Shown here piece by piece: positions 46,730-57,545 of a stretch of 64,000 nucleotides of DNA. A program made the position numbers and the translations under genes. Each line of letters begins with the position of its first letter. Positions within the stretch are counted from its first letter, which is position 1. Origin of the DNA: Linnemannia elongata (taxonomy: Eukaryota; Mortierellomycota; Mortierellomycetes; Mortierellales; Mortierellaceae). The notes below the pieces were generated by a model, which was given only the letters and a program-made list of their open reading frames with translations, was not told the DNA's origin and did no database searches. The stretch spans positions 372,001 to 436,000 of the forward strand of contig JAXBDG010000017.1 in assembly GCA_036320915.1 (NCBI GenBank). The letters run 5' to 3'.

Positions 46730-48114
46730 GACGAAGGGATGGGTCTCAAGTTAATAATTATCACCACCAGCTCAACCAACCAAGAGCTTGGGGGTCAATT
46801 GAACCAATAGTGGATACTCTGTTTAGACTGGTTCTTCTGCAGGAAATAAAAATTGAAAATGAATGAGGGTCTGCTACTATGTTTTTTTCTATGGTCACTT
46901 GAGGAAGAGAGGTAGCGGGAAGGAGCCTAAATAGCCCATCGGGTAAACATAAGAAGGAGGAGGAAAGGCTAGATCGATCTCCCAACCCTTTTTCTGTGAG
47001 TGAGTTCGGTGATCGGGGTGGCCCCGTTGTAAACTCAGCAAAGCAGCTCTCAGCAGAAATCTGCCGATTCGTTATTGTGAGAAACCCTACAGCGAGATTG
47101 TGAGGAGCAAGATGCAGGAGGAACCCTGCACCGCCAAGGAGAAACCTGTTCAGAGCAGAGAAAAAGATCGAACCCAAAAGTGGAAAAAATGGAGAGGGTG
47201 TACTTTATACTAGTGTGCGTTGAATACATTTCATGAGAGCAATGGCCCATGCCATCCCTTTATCTTCGTTTGTTTGTTTGTTTGTTTGTTTGTTTGTTTG
47301 TTGTTTTACGCCTTCAAACTGTTATTTTGAGCAATTGCGGAACAAAGATAGGTGGAAACGAATGAGAAGAAATGCAACGTTGTACAGAAACCCTAGCGAT
47401 ACGTTAGCATGGAGGACAAGGGGGGGAAACGAGTATCACAGAGTGCCACCGATGGCGTAGTGAATGATGGTGACCCCCCTCCCCCTCTGCTCCTGGTTTT
47501 AGCAGCCATTGGTAGGCCAAAAAAAACGCTCTACTGCATATATCATTCACGCTACTTTATGCATTATTCACAGTAGTCGTAATGATTCTGTCGACAGCTG
47601 TTTGCTTGGCGCCATACCATGTATCCGTTGAAACAACGCAACCCAGTCAGTCAGTCGTTCACAGTCAGTCAGTGGATCCTTTACATGTTATAAATAGCGG
47701 CAGTTAGGCTGCCTCTGGCTTCCCTTCCTTTTCTCTTTTGCTACTTTACCCCTTTAGCTTTATTCACAGCCGTCTTCGTTTGATTCGGCGACCCCTGCTT
47801 TTTTGTATATTGCCTCGCAATTTATCCGTTCATTCTTTCTCTCTTTTCACTCCAACTGCATCACCGTCAGATTATTCCTTCCTCCTCTCTTCCTTCTCAT
47901 TCTTCCCTCTCTCTCCGTTCCTTCTCCATCTTTACCTTACGACATTTTCCATCTCTGCAACAACCAAGGAGACAGATCAGAGCTAAACCCGTTCCCTTAC
48001 AATCCATATCACACTCTGAACCCATTCACTTCCTTTCCCTTTTTTCACACTTCAACAACAACAACAACAAAAAAATATAAAAACCTCGACAAAAACCCTC
48101 GACAAAACAATATT
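46730..48114. other. Intergenic region with a GTTT microsatellite
   Basis: No gene was recognised. A (GTTT)n microsatellite of eight units lies at 47268-47300. CAGT repeats occur near 47644-47672. The stretch from about 47700 to 48110 is a C/T-rich leader with CAACAA runs leading into the fucosyltransferase gene. Confidence 0.5.
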
Positions 48115-49869
48115 ATGAAGGGATTCGCAAGAGACCGGCAGAGTCAGGGTCCCAAAAACAGGACCCTGTTCATCCTGATCGCCGTCGTCCTCATCTCTGC
48201 CTGGACCATCCTCACCAGCTTGGATCTTGCCAGCTTCCAACTTGACTTCTCTGAAAGTAACAATAACATTGACATACACCAAGATCAGAGCACGATCCCT
48301 CAACAACAACAACCACTCAACCCTGACACAAACATAATCACAAACAACGACGCCAGCCCCAACAATAGCTATGACGACAACAACGAATATAAGGACGACA
48401 ACGACGACGATATACCACCCTCGACGGAGCCACTTACGCCAGAGCTAAAACCTGCAGTCTCCAACCTCGACCCAAACAACAAATACCTCTCCTTCCTCCC
48501 CTTTGGCGGCCTTACCAACCAATTCATCGCCGTCCAAAATGCAGCATATGTTGCCCTCAAGCTCAACCGCACCCTCGTCCTCCCACCCATCATCTCCAAT
48601 TCGCATGACCACAAGAACACCCACCAGCGATGGTCCCAATACATGGACCTCCCTAAACTGACCCAACTCACAGGGCTTCCTGTTCTTGAATGGTCGCAGG
48701 TCCGGCCTCTTACTGAGGAGCAACGCCAAGTTGGATTGGATCAGGCTTTGCAGTCAACACATCTTTGGGGGCCTTACCACTCCGAAACAGATACTTGGGC
48801 GGCTGTTGCGGAGAATATGACCTGTCAGATTGTGTATGGGTATGGTCGTCCGGACTTCGATATCAATTTCTCGGCACAGAACTTCATGTTCCATTTCCTG
48901 ATCCGCCCCGTCTTTGTCCCTCCTGTTGCCCCACGCCCTGATGCACCTGCCTACGACCGCCAAAGAATTGTTCACGACAACCAAGAACCCGAGGACTTGG
49001 TCATTGTCGAAGACCTCCTGGACCGGTATAACGACTTTGACGGTCGTTCACCTGAAGACGTCGCGGCGGGCAAGGCCAATATGCTCTTCTTGAGCCACAC
49101 ATTCAAGCTCAAGGCCGCTGAGCGCGGAGGTGTTTTCTGGAAAGTGGCTGGGAAGAACATGCATTTTGAGCCCAAGTTGATGGAGTATGCGACTCTGCGG
49201 ATCAACGAGGAGATCAAAGGCGACCGCAACATCGAGGTCCTGCCTAACAACGATCCCGAAGAAGTCGAACTCACCGAGAGCGAGCACCAAAACCCAGTCT
49301 CAGAGGATGGAACTTTAGTCACAGAAATCCAAGCACCCACCACACGGATCCCCCACATTGCTGTTCACCTCCGTCGCGGAGATATCTGGACCAAATGCCG
49401 CGGTGCCAAAAAGGCCGTCGAGAACTGTGTCCTCCCAATGGAACTGTACGCACAAGCCGTAGAGCGTGCCCGAGAATACGCCGCCAAATCTCTGGGTCTT
49501 GTCTCCCACCTCCCCGTCGTCGTCACAACCGACACGACATCCGAAGAAGATTTCGCAAAGATCAAGGAACTCGGCTGGCACCGTCTGGACCATATGAAGT
49601 ACGGCACGACCGAGATCTGGGGGACGTTTGGCTCCGCGATGGTGGACGCTGCGATTCTGGCACATGCAGACGTGTTGGTGGGAAGTGCGGTGTCGACGAT
49701 GAGTCGAATTGCAGGTGCAAGACAGAAGGGTTGGTATGGCCACGAGTCGTTCTTTCCTTCGTTAGAGGATCGTCCAAAGGAAAAGCGGAGGAGAGCCACT
49801 ATGAAGAGGCGTTTGGAGACCGATAGGGAGAGTGACGATCTCAACGGCGAGATCCTCATGGTCTTTTAA
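48115..49869 (+). CDS. O-fucosyltransferase-like type II membrane glycosyltransferase
   Basis: One exon encodes 584 residues from the ATG at 48115. Basic residues precede a signal anchor (TLFILIAVVLISAWTILTSL, about 17-36), giving type II Golgi topology. An acidic Asn/Asp-rich stem follows (about 45-105). The catalytic region starts YLSFLPFGGLTNQFIAVQNA, the GG-x-x-NQ nucleotide-sugar element of GDP-fucose protein O-fucosyltransferase-type enzymes. It contains the HLRRGDI motif (about 419-425) with the conserved arginine used by GT65/GT68 and alpha-1,6-FucT families. DVLVGSAVSTMSRIAG near the end is the third conserved block. Zygomycete walls contain fucose-rich polysaccharides, so a role in wall polymer or protein fucosylation is plausible. 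The frame continues upstream to 47803, but that part is leader-like. Confidence 0.83.
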   Translation: MKGFARDRQSQGPKNRTLFILIAVVLISAWTILTSLDLASFQLDFSESNNNIDIHQDQSTIPQQQQPLNPDTNIITNNDASPNNSYDDNNEYKDDNDDDIPPSTEPLTPELKPAVSNLDPNNKYLSFLPFGGLTNQFIAVQNAAYVALKLNRTLVLPPIISNSHDHKNTHQRWSQYMDLPKLTQLTGLPVLEWSQVRPLTEEQRQVGLDQALQSTHLWGPYHSETDTWAAVAENMTCQIVYGYGRPDFDINFSAQNFMFHFLIRPVFVPPVAPRPDAPAYDRQRIVHDNQEPEDLVIVEDLLDRYNDFDGRSPEDVAAGKANMLFLSHTFKLKAAERGGVFWKVAGKNMHFEPKLMEYATLRINEEIKGDRNIEVLPNNDPEEVELTESEHQNPVSEDGTLVTEIQAPTTRIPHIAVHLRRGDIWTKCRGAKKAVENCVLPMELYAQAVERAREYAAKSLGLVSHLPVVVTTDTTSEEDFAKIKELGWHRLDHMKYGTTEIWGTFGSAMVDAAILAHADVLVGSAVSTMSRIAGARQKGWYGHESFFPSLEDRPKEKRRRATMKRRLETDRESDDLNGEILMVF

Positions 49870-50243
49870 GTCTAGTCTCGCTTTTTATTTCATATCCATT
49901 GTACAATAGCATTTCATGTCCTCAAAAAATCTATATCATGCATATCCTTACTTAAGCTTGGTGTAGGGGCTGCTGTTTATTTCCATTGGTTGTTGTGATG
50001 TTGCAATGAATGGGGGGGGGGGATATTGGCACTCCTGGATGATGATGCTGTTACTTCTACGTTTTTGTTTAGTGTTGCTGAGCTAAATGACACAGGGCGG
50101 TGGCGCTGTATGATGTATGCTGTTATGCTTGTAACTCCTCGTCTTGCCTCTTCTCTTCTCCTTTTCAAATGAGGTCTCTTTCTTCTCGTTCGTCTTGCTT
50201 CCTGCACTCATCCTCCTCCATCTCGTTTCTCATCACTCATAAT

Positions 50244-50543
50244 CTATCGCCGACCAGGGATCCCTTTGATATGTCCAGCCAACTTGATGCTATGAACGGG
50301 CTCCTCCCCAGGGACTTGGGTCACAGTCCGCTCGAATCCTGCTGCTTCCTCGTGGCTCAAAACTTGAGGCTCGACCTGTGCCGAGAATCCTCCTGCTCCA
50401 CCGTCAATGTTGGGCTGCGATGTTGCATGGTCGGTTCCTGCTGTTTCTGTTACTGGTGCAGAGGTGGCAGAGGTGGCGTAGACGGGAGGGGCTCCGACAG
50501 AGGAGGAGGTGGTAGTTGTGTGGGAGGAGGGGTGTGTTGTCAT
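50244..50543 (-). CDS. Small hypothetical protein, 99 residues
   Basis: A single open frame with strong C-ending codon bias in its first third (TCC, ACC, GCC) suggests real coding sequence. It is Thr/Ser/Ala-rich at the N terminus and hydrophilic later (QVLSHEEAAGFERT, HSIKLAGHIKGIPGRR). No signal peptide, TM helix or known domain is seen. It lies between the fucosyltransferase and GEP4 genes. It is preceded on its strand by a C/T-rich leader. It resembles small stress-type hydrophilic proteins only in composition. Confidence 0.55.
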   Translation of the reverse strand: MTTHPSSHTTTTSSSVGAPPVYATSATSAPVTETAGTDHATSQPNIDGGAGGFSAQVEPQVLSHEEAAGFERTVTQVPGEEPVHSIKLAGHIKGIPGRR

Positions 50544-50936
50544 CTCGGCTTGTATTGGTTGTTCGTATATGTTGAGAGAAGGGAGGGAAAGGTGTAGAGA
50601 AGAAAAAGAGAAAAAGAGGAAGGCATGTGGGAAAAGAAAAAAACGTTTTTATGAGACAGGATTCGCGGGTCTGTCAGGTGATGGAATGAGATTCATGCAT
50701 TGAATAAAAGGTTACGAGAGACACTCTTTCTGTGAAGGGTCTGCAGACCCTAAAACGGGAAAAAAAGAGTCCATGTCCAACAAAGAGAGCCCTTCTCTTC
50801 CCTTCTCTCCCGTCGTGGTCATCCAATGATGAGCAAACACAACCTCGACACTTTCTCGTCACACTTTAGCCGTTACAGAAATGACATCAGCTCTAGCAAT
50901 AAGCAACAAATAACCACCATAACTCATAAAGGTTTG

Positions 50937-52002
50937 TTATTCACCGCGCACAGTGGCCTGATTCGATCGATCCAATTTGGCTTCCCGTTCCAAAGCCTCC
51001 TTGTTCTCTTTCTTCCTCCTCTCCTCGGCCGCAAGATCCGCCTTGGCTTCTTCTTTCGACTCGGGTGCCGGTGGTGACTGTAATACAACAGCGTGGAGGT
51101 CGATCGGGATCGGGTGTAGCTCCGCCTTAATGTTCATCCTATCCAAGAAGGCCAGCACCCTATGTTCCATCCTCCGAATCTATATTTCATACCCAAGCAA
51201 TTAACAAGGGTCAATTGCATTTTCTTGCTACTTCGCTTTCTGCACAAACAAAGCAAAAAGAAACTCACCCGGAGAGCCATAGGGTTATCCCCCTCCTCGG
51301 TAACGACATCGCGCGTGAGGATGGTCAACATCCCATAATTGTTCCCAAAGACCACATCCGTCAACGCCCTATCACCCACAATCGCAATCCTCCCCGCCTT
51401 GATCCCGCTGAAATGCTTCAATAGCTCCTCTCCACCCGAAGGTTTCTTTTCCTGATGTCGGAGGACGTTCACTTGGAGAGCGTGTTCGATGGCCTGGGCT
51501 TGTTGACCATCCTTGTCGTCGGGAGTCCCTGCAGAGTTGGAGACGATCACGACTCGGTCCTTGTACACATCCCTGCAGCTCTTCCACGCGTCCTATAAAT
51601 TGCATGATACAGGTGATATTAGTGGTGTAAATTAGTGCTGTATAGGTGATCGAGCAATTGACGATTGCACAGAGGTGTATTCTGAGTGTGCACCTTGAAG
51701 GGAGGGTGGAGTTCGAGGCCATATGGTTTTGTGAGACAGTTATCTTTATCGAATGCAATTGCTATGATCCCAGCCTTGTGGAGCTGTTCAAAGTTGATAT
51801 CGCGGATATCTACAGTATGTCACCAAGAAGAAGAAGTGGGAATCAGGTGAGCAAGTCGTTGTTGTTCCCTTTGCGTGAAGATTGTTCGGGAGCCTTGGTC
51901 GAATGGTTTACCACGGACGACGATGTTGGGGACCATGAGGCGTGGGGAAGTGAGGACGCGGAAGGATTGCAGGATGCCCTGCAGGTTGAAGCTTTGTCCC
52001 AT
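50937..52002 (-). CDS. GEP4: Mitochondrial phosphatidylglycerophosphate phosphatase (Gep4)
   Basis: Minus-strand exons 52002-51912, 51809-51694, 51592-51269 and 51179-50937 encode 257 residues. The HAD motif I AFDKDNCLT lies at about residues 49-57, with the conserved DKDNC of this family. Motif II is VVIVSNSAGT. GRIAIVGDRALTDVVFGN corresponds to motifs III/IV with the metal-binding aspartate. The C-terminal extension is Glu/Lys-rich and probably helical. In yeast Gep4 removes phosphate from phosphatidylglycerophosphate on the matrix side, a step of cardiolipin synthesis. The N-terminal residues (MGQSFNLQGILQSFRVL) could act as a targeting sequence. Length is slightly above yeast Gep4 (185) because of the C-terminal extension. 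Confidence 0.92.
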
Positions 52003-52855
52003 GGTTTTACTGAATGTCCGTTGTGAGAGGGAGTGTGTGTGTGAGTGATGAATGACAAAAAAGGAGAAGGTTGATGCCGAGCTGAGAAGTGTGAATCAAA
52101 AGATCACTTTGCTGATCGTCCTTATGCGAAAAAAAGGCCGTTCGTTGGTGGAGTAAAAGAAAGAAGCGCGTCACAATGATGAAAGGTGTAGGTCAAAGTT
52201 TTGAGGTGAAGACAAGCACTTTCTCGTGAAGCAGCTGGGACTTGCTGCTTCTAGAGTTTTCAATGGTGCTGATAAGAGTTAATACAATCCAGATAATGGA
52301 CACTCTACTCCAGATGATTATAGCACGAAGAGAAGGATGTCTTTGGTAATTTCAATAAGGAGAACACGTTGTCGAAAATCTCTTGTTGGCTTGATGCTCA
52401 TTTCTGAGCTCATTGTGTTGGCCTAGACAAACAAGAGCTGAAAATGGGAGCCACACGTTTCTAATACGTAGATAAAAAAAGTGCGCTTTAGTGGCAAATG
52501 GTACAATGGCAAACGAGAGGAGAAGAGCGACCCTTGATTCCAATTGCTATCCTACTGGCGATGTTTCGACTGTTCGCTGTGTGCATATCCTTTCATCTCT
52601 TTCGCTCTCTGCAATCTTATTTGCCCGTGAGGGATTGAACCGTGCTGGCTGCATTTCATTTCAGGTATTTTTATTTTCCATCATTTTTCTTATTTTTTTC
52701 TTTTCTTTCCTCTTCTTGCTTCCCTCTTTTTTTTTTCTTCTTCTTTCTTCCTCTTCTTCCCTCTTCCTCTTCTTCCGTCGTCTACGCGAGTCTCTATCTG
52801 ATCCTCTCTCTTCCTCCCTTTCCCTCCCTCCTCCCCCCCTCGTCCTTGCAAAATA
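52003..52855. promoter_or_regulatory. Divergent region between GEP4 and the polysaccharide lyase
   Basis: Two divergent genes share this 853-base interval. The lyase side has a strongly C/T-rich leader from about 52670 to 52850. The GEP4 side carries a short GTGTGT run. No coding sequence is supported. Confidence 0.45.
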
Positions 52856-54185
52856 ATGAAACCATCAAAACAACACAGCTCAACAAGAGTAATAGCGGTG
52901 GTAATATCCATCATACTACTCACGTCTTCAGAAACAGAAACAGGAGCAGCAACAGCAACACCTCTAACAAGGGACCAGATCTATTCTCAGGGCGGCTTCC
53001 TCCAGAACTGGGTTGCCCCCATGCCCAACAGCCCCATTCAGACTACAACTGTCAATCCCACCAACAATGGCGAAAGGTATCTTGTCCAGAACTGGGCGAC
53101 CACCTTTCATTCCATTCAGATCGGAGGACAGGATATATCGTTCGTCAGCGATCCGTTCCAGGCGGCTGCTCCCTCTTCTACTCTACCTGTCGCAGCGGCA
53201 GCGACGAACTCATCGACGAGTTCAAACTCGACGACAAGTACCGCAAGTAGCAAGGGCGCCGTAGACGGGACGGTGTTGCAGATAAACTACCCCAAGGGTT
53301 CATACGCACCGTCGATCGGACCTGTGACGGGTGGAACGCACTTCTATGCGAACCCGTTTGGGGGCAAGACATCCTTCTCCAAGATGCTTGTCAGCTACGA
53401 TGTTGCCTTCCCTGTGGGCTTCAATTGGGTTTTGGCGGGTAAATTACCAGGCATCTATGGAGGCACCCCTTATGATGGCTGCTCTGGAGGCGTCCAATCG
53501 ACCGGAGCCAATTGTTTGACCATGAGGATGATGTGGCGTCAGAACGGGGTCGGTGAAGGTAAGCAGTTCTTTCATGGCTTTTCTATTTTTATTTTACTTT
53601 GTTGCTACTGTTGCGTCTCTATGCGTCTGGCTGTTCGTTATTATTACCATTTTTTTTTACATGCTAACGAAAGCATTGTGAAATGAAATAGTGTATGCAT
53701 ATGTCCCAGCAGACCCAAAATCAGCATTCTGCAGAGACTCCCAAGTCCTGTGCAACGACCAGTACGGGAAATCTATCGGCCGTGGACAGATCTTCTTTCA
53801 ACCAGGCGTCTGGACACGGCTTGACATGGTCATGGAGCTCAACGAGCCCGCAGGGAACAGCAATGGTACTCTACATGTCTATCAGAACGGTAACTTGGCC
53901 GTGCAGATGAGCAATATCCCCTACAGGAGTACCGGAATGGTCGGCTTTCAGGGGCTATTGTTCTCGTCCTTTTTCGGAGGCTCGGATCCGACCTATGCGA
54001 CCCCCGTCGATACGGCGGTATACTTCAGGAATGTCCAATTGAGTGTGGGTGCGCCTGCCCAATTGTATGAGGGCACAGGTGGAAGTGGTGCTCCTGGAAG
54101 GGCGATGGTCGGTGGGTCGCCATTGACAATGTTAGGAGCTGCTACAGGATTCGTTTTCGTCCTGGTCTCTACTCTCTTTCTCTGA
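52856..54185 (+). CDS. Secreted polysaccharide lyase family 14-like protein, probable GPI anchor
   Basis: Exons 52856-53558 and 53692-54185 encode 398 residues. A hydrophobic signal segment (VIAVVISIILLTSS, about 13-26) is followed by a Ser/Thr-rich linker (about 110-140). A jelly-roll domain includes KMLVSYDVAFPVGFNWVLAG, KLPGIYGG, CSGG...CLTMRMMWRQNGVGE and YGKSIGRGQIFFQPGVW. These blocks are typical of PL14 glucuronan/alginate-type lyases. The cysteine pairs fit an extracellular protein. The C terminus has a small-residue site followed by a hydrophobic tail (LGAATGFVFVLVSTLFL), as expected for GPI attachment. It may remodel uronic-acid-containing wall polymers, which fits zygomycete walls. 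Substrate is inferred from the family. Confidence 0.8.
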
Positions 54186-54873
54186 CCGGCAGGATACATG
54201 CTTTTCATTTTGTCACCCTCTCTCTTTTTGCTTTGTCTTTTGTTTGTTCTTCTCCTTTTATTTCTCGGCCATCTAATGGGAATCGTCATCCCCCTTATTT
54301 TTTACACCTGGAGTTTATCCCTCCATGACTATGTACAGACCCCATAATCTCCCCTTCTTTCTCTCCCATTTAGTTTCCTCTATAATTTTTGATACATAAA
54401 CACGGCATGCGAACGATGCCTGCAGAATATGTCATAGATATGATACCCTTCAAACAGACAGACCAGCAAAATCTCCATACATTTGTTAAAGCACGGCAAG
54501 GCCAGGCGAGCATTCCTTCTCCTCTCCTTGCAGTCTTTAGTCCCTGCCCTGCTTCCCCTTCGTCTTTTGGTCCCTGAAAATGACACTGCGTATGTAGTGG
54601 AGGGGTAAAACTTAAGAGGTTAGGGAAAAGTTTTCCCGCACGCGCCATCTTCTTTTTTGACGTCGCCATGCGTCCAACTTAAGGAGACAATTTGAATAAG
54701 GGACAAAAAAAAAAGTGGTCAAAATTGAATAAGATGCACCATGCTGGCGGCCGAAAAAGATAAACACCCTTACTTTTCTTTCTAGTTCCCTCCTGGAATA
54801 AGGGAGCGTAGCGTCCGGCGCGGGACATTGTGGAGGCTAGTGGCAGATCATGTTCAGGGCAGCATAGAATTCT

Positions 54874-54909
<36 letters not shown>

Positions 54910-55653
54910 CTCGGTCTGGCACTTTTGTTTGAGGAGGCAGAGAAGAGAGAAGAGCAGAAGAGACAACAGGAGCGGAAGAATATCTTGGGCGGGAAAACAG
55001 ATTAGAAGGTTGCAAGAGGGGGGAGGGAGGGACAGGTTCAAGGGCAGGCGGTAACTAATTGCAAAACTTGGTCCCCCTTCTCACTTGACTAACATACGAC
55101 GCGAGGGATGCTTTCTAAGCGGAATGGTTGTGGTTTGCTACGAGATAGGTAACTAGTGGCTGAGTGGTCTAATAACAGGACAATGTGATGTGCGTCATGT
55201 TTTCTTGTCGTTTGTCGTGAGAGGAAGGCTCCACATCCTTTCTCTTCCTAGTCCATAGAAAAAATCTTGATTTTTTTAATACGCCACCAATTCTTAATAG
55301 TTTCATCAACTGATCCAAAACAATCCAATCTTGACAGACCCTACAGGACAAGTGATGGCTATATATTTCGTATCTCCTTTGATCGGAATCTGTATTGATA
55401 TCACTCACACTTCTGTGGAGTCATCATTCAAAACGCGTCAAGTTTGCGAGAGACGTGTCCAAAGCCTTTGATTACGCCTCATCGTGAGCGTGTCTCTTCC
55501 TCCTCTTTCCTCCCACTAGATTTTAGACAGAATGTAAATTTCAAAATGCGTTTTTGTGGCTTGGATCACAACAATGCCTCCACAAGTCATTTTTTTTTCT
55601 TTTTCTTTTGTTCACAAGTGACAAGCACCTTACTCCATTCACTTACCCATTCA

Positions 55654-55708
<55 letters not shown>

Positions 55709-55714
55709 CACTCA
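54186..55714. other. Intergenic region with T run and CA microsatellite
   Basis: No gene was recognised. A 30-base T run lies at 54877-54906 and a (CA)23 microsatellite at 55657-55702, ending 12 bases before the next start codon. Short frames in between lack conserved motifs. Confidence 0.5.
55657..55702. repeat. (CA)23 microsatellite in a 5' leader
   Basis: An uninterrupted run of 23 CA units occupies the leader of the following gene. It is the longest dinucleotide repeat in the window. Confidence 0.9.
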
Positions 55715-57076
55715 ATGCACAAGGCAGCAAAAACCTCAAAGTTCCTGAAGGTAGTCCTACCAACCTTACCACTGTTTTCACTCTCTGTCTATCCCTATTC
55801 CCTTCTCACCGCCTCTTTTTTCCACCCTTAAACATACAATGAATATTAACGTTCCGCCCATTTTTTTTCCCGCGTGTATCATATCCCTTCTAGCCATCCG
55901 AAAAGAAGAAAGCAGGCAAGGCAACAGCAGCAGGAAGTGATGTACCTCTCGGAAAAGATGACCTTTTGATGCGCGAGATCCTAGCCATGGGCGGATCTGC
56001 CAAGGATATGGAGCTCTTCCAGGATATCGATTCAGGATCTGAACTCGAAGGTGACCATAGCGATGATGATGGTGAGGTCGAGAACGTTAAGAAGGTCAAG
56101 GCTGTCAAGGCCGCAGTTGTTAAGAAAGAAAAGGCCAAGAAGGCTGCCAAATCTGATCCTACCGAGGAGGAGGTAAGAAACTCTTTTTTTTTACTTCTCC
56201 TTACATGGAAACATTTTGCTATGACATTGGACAGGACGACCCCTCGATACAATGTGCTGTATATATTTACCATTCGTTTTTTTTTGTATCTCTACATATA
56301 AATAGCCAGGATTGAAGAACGAGGTTGCAAGTTTCATGAAATCCCTTTTCGGCTCCGCTTTGATGGACTCTTCAAAGATGAGCACCGCCGCCGAGGAAGA
56401 AGATGACTCTGAAGAAGCCGCCGAAGCCGCTGCTGACTCTGATGACGATGACTCTGAAAACTGGGCTACTGAAGAGGAGGAGGAAGAAGGCAGTGATATC
56501 AACGAGGACGATGAAGATGAGCAGGATCAGGACCAGGAAGATGGAGGGGAGGACTCGGGTGATGATAGTATGGACGATTTGCCACAGGAGCTCAAGGATA
56601 TTCATGCACAGCTGGAGAACAAGAAACGTAAATCCGACGCCGTTACCCCAGCCTCCTCAAAAGCAGCAGCACCTCAACAACCCAACAAGAAAGCAAAGAC
56701 AACCGCTGCCCCCACTGCTACGATTGCCAAATCTACAAAGGCCTTACCTACAAAGAAGAACTCGGAACTCGCCAAGCAGGTCTCAAAACTCCTGGGAGGA
56801 AAGAAGACCGTCACCTCTGCAACTGCAGCAGCATCATCAGCAGCGACAAAGATCACCAAGAGGACAGTGACGACCACCACCACCACAACAACAAAAAAGA
56901 CAACAAGTGCCGGTGGTGCGAAGAAGGCGACGGCATGGAAACTTGGAGATGGCTGGAGTAAAGGATTTGAAGATGACGATGACGAGGCGGCACCCTTAAA
57001 GCCTGCCAACAAGAAGAACAACAAGATCGATACCCAGAGGAAGAAGAAGCTGGCTGCCTTCAAGTCCAGGAGGTAG
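55715..57076 (+). CDS. Acidic/Lys-rich probable nucleolar protein with Noc1/CEBPZ-like N-terminal motif
   Basis: Exons 55715-55750, 55894-56172 and 56306-57076 encode 361 residues. The 12-codon first exon (MHKAAKTSKFLK) joins in phase to PSEKKKAGK. The segment DDLLMREILAMGGSAKDMELFQDI and the later LKNEVASFMKSLF resemble two conserved elements at the N terminus of CEBPZ/Noc1 ribosome-biogenesis proteins. The large Noc1 repeat domain is absent. The middle is extremely acidic (about 155-220). The C-terminal third is Lys/Thr/Ala-rich with ATAWKLGDGWSKGFEDD and a basic end (RKKKLAAFKSRR), as in nucleolar proteins. The model was chosen because it gives an ATG, consensus splice sites and correct phase. 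It is convergent with the NOP4-type gene, 151 bases between stops. Function is tentative. Confidence 0.68.
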
Positions 57077-57227
57077 TCCCTCCTCCTTCCTCCTGCATCC
57101 TCAAAACCAGTGCAGCAACCGGGAGCACTTAATAAACATAACCATGCATAAAGAAAAAATAGTGTAATGAAAAATGATATTTAATGCATATGAGGGGAAA
57201 TCTAATGAAAAATGGGTGTCGTGAGAA

Positions 57228-57545
57228 TTAATCGCGACCGCGGCCACGACCGCGGAATCCACCACGGCCGCCACGGTCTCCACCGCCTCCGCGGCCACCG
57301 CGACCGCCACGGAATCCTCCTCTGGATCCACCACGATCACTGGATCCACCGCGACCTCCGCGGAATCCACCTCTAGAACCACCACGATCGCTAGATCCAC
57401 CACGGCCTCCACGGAAGCCACCTCTTGAGCCACCACGGTCACCGCCACCACGTCCACCACGGAATCCACCGCGATCTCCGCCACCACGACCTCCACGGAA
57501 TCCGCCACGAGACTCGCCACGATCCCGTCCACCGCCCTCGTGGAT
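57228..57545 (-). repeat. RGG-repeat coding tract
   Basis: The 3' end of the NOP4-type gene consists of near-tandem DNA units encoding DRGGSRGGFRGGRGG-like blocks, some of them repeated almost exactly at nucleotide level (about 57330-57420). Such tracts vary easily in length by slippage or unequal exchange. Confidence 0.8.

Noticed and set aside
47268..47300. Possible CRISPR-like or telomeric repeat
   Set aside because: It is a simple (GTTT)n microsatellite, and the window is eukaryotic.
47803..48114. N-terminal extension of the fucosyltransferase frame
   Set aside because: It is C/T- and CAACAA-rich leader sequence. The accepted ATG directly precedes a normal basic-plus-signal-anchor N terminus.
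52620..52650. GGTTCAATCCC on the minus strand, tRNA-like
   Set aside because: Upstream minus-strand sequence is AT-rich with no A box or cloverleaf.
48115..54185. A biosynthetic or defence gene cluster
   Set aside because: The genes here belong to unrelated housekeeping and surface functions, with separate promoters and mixed orientation.
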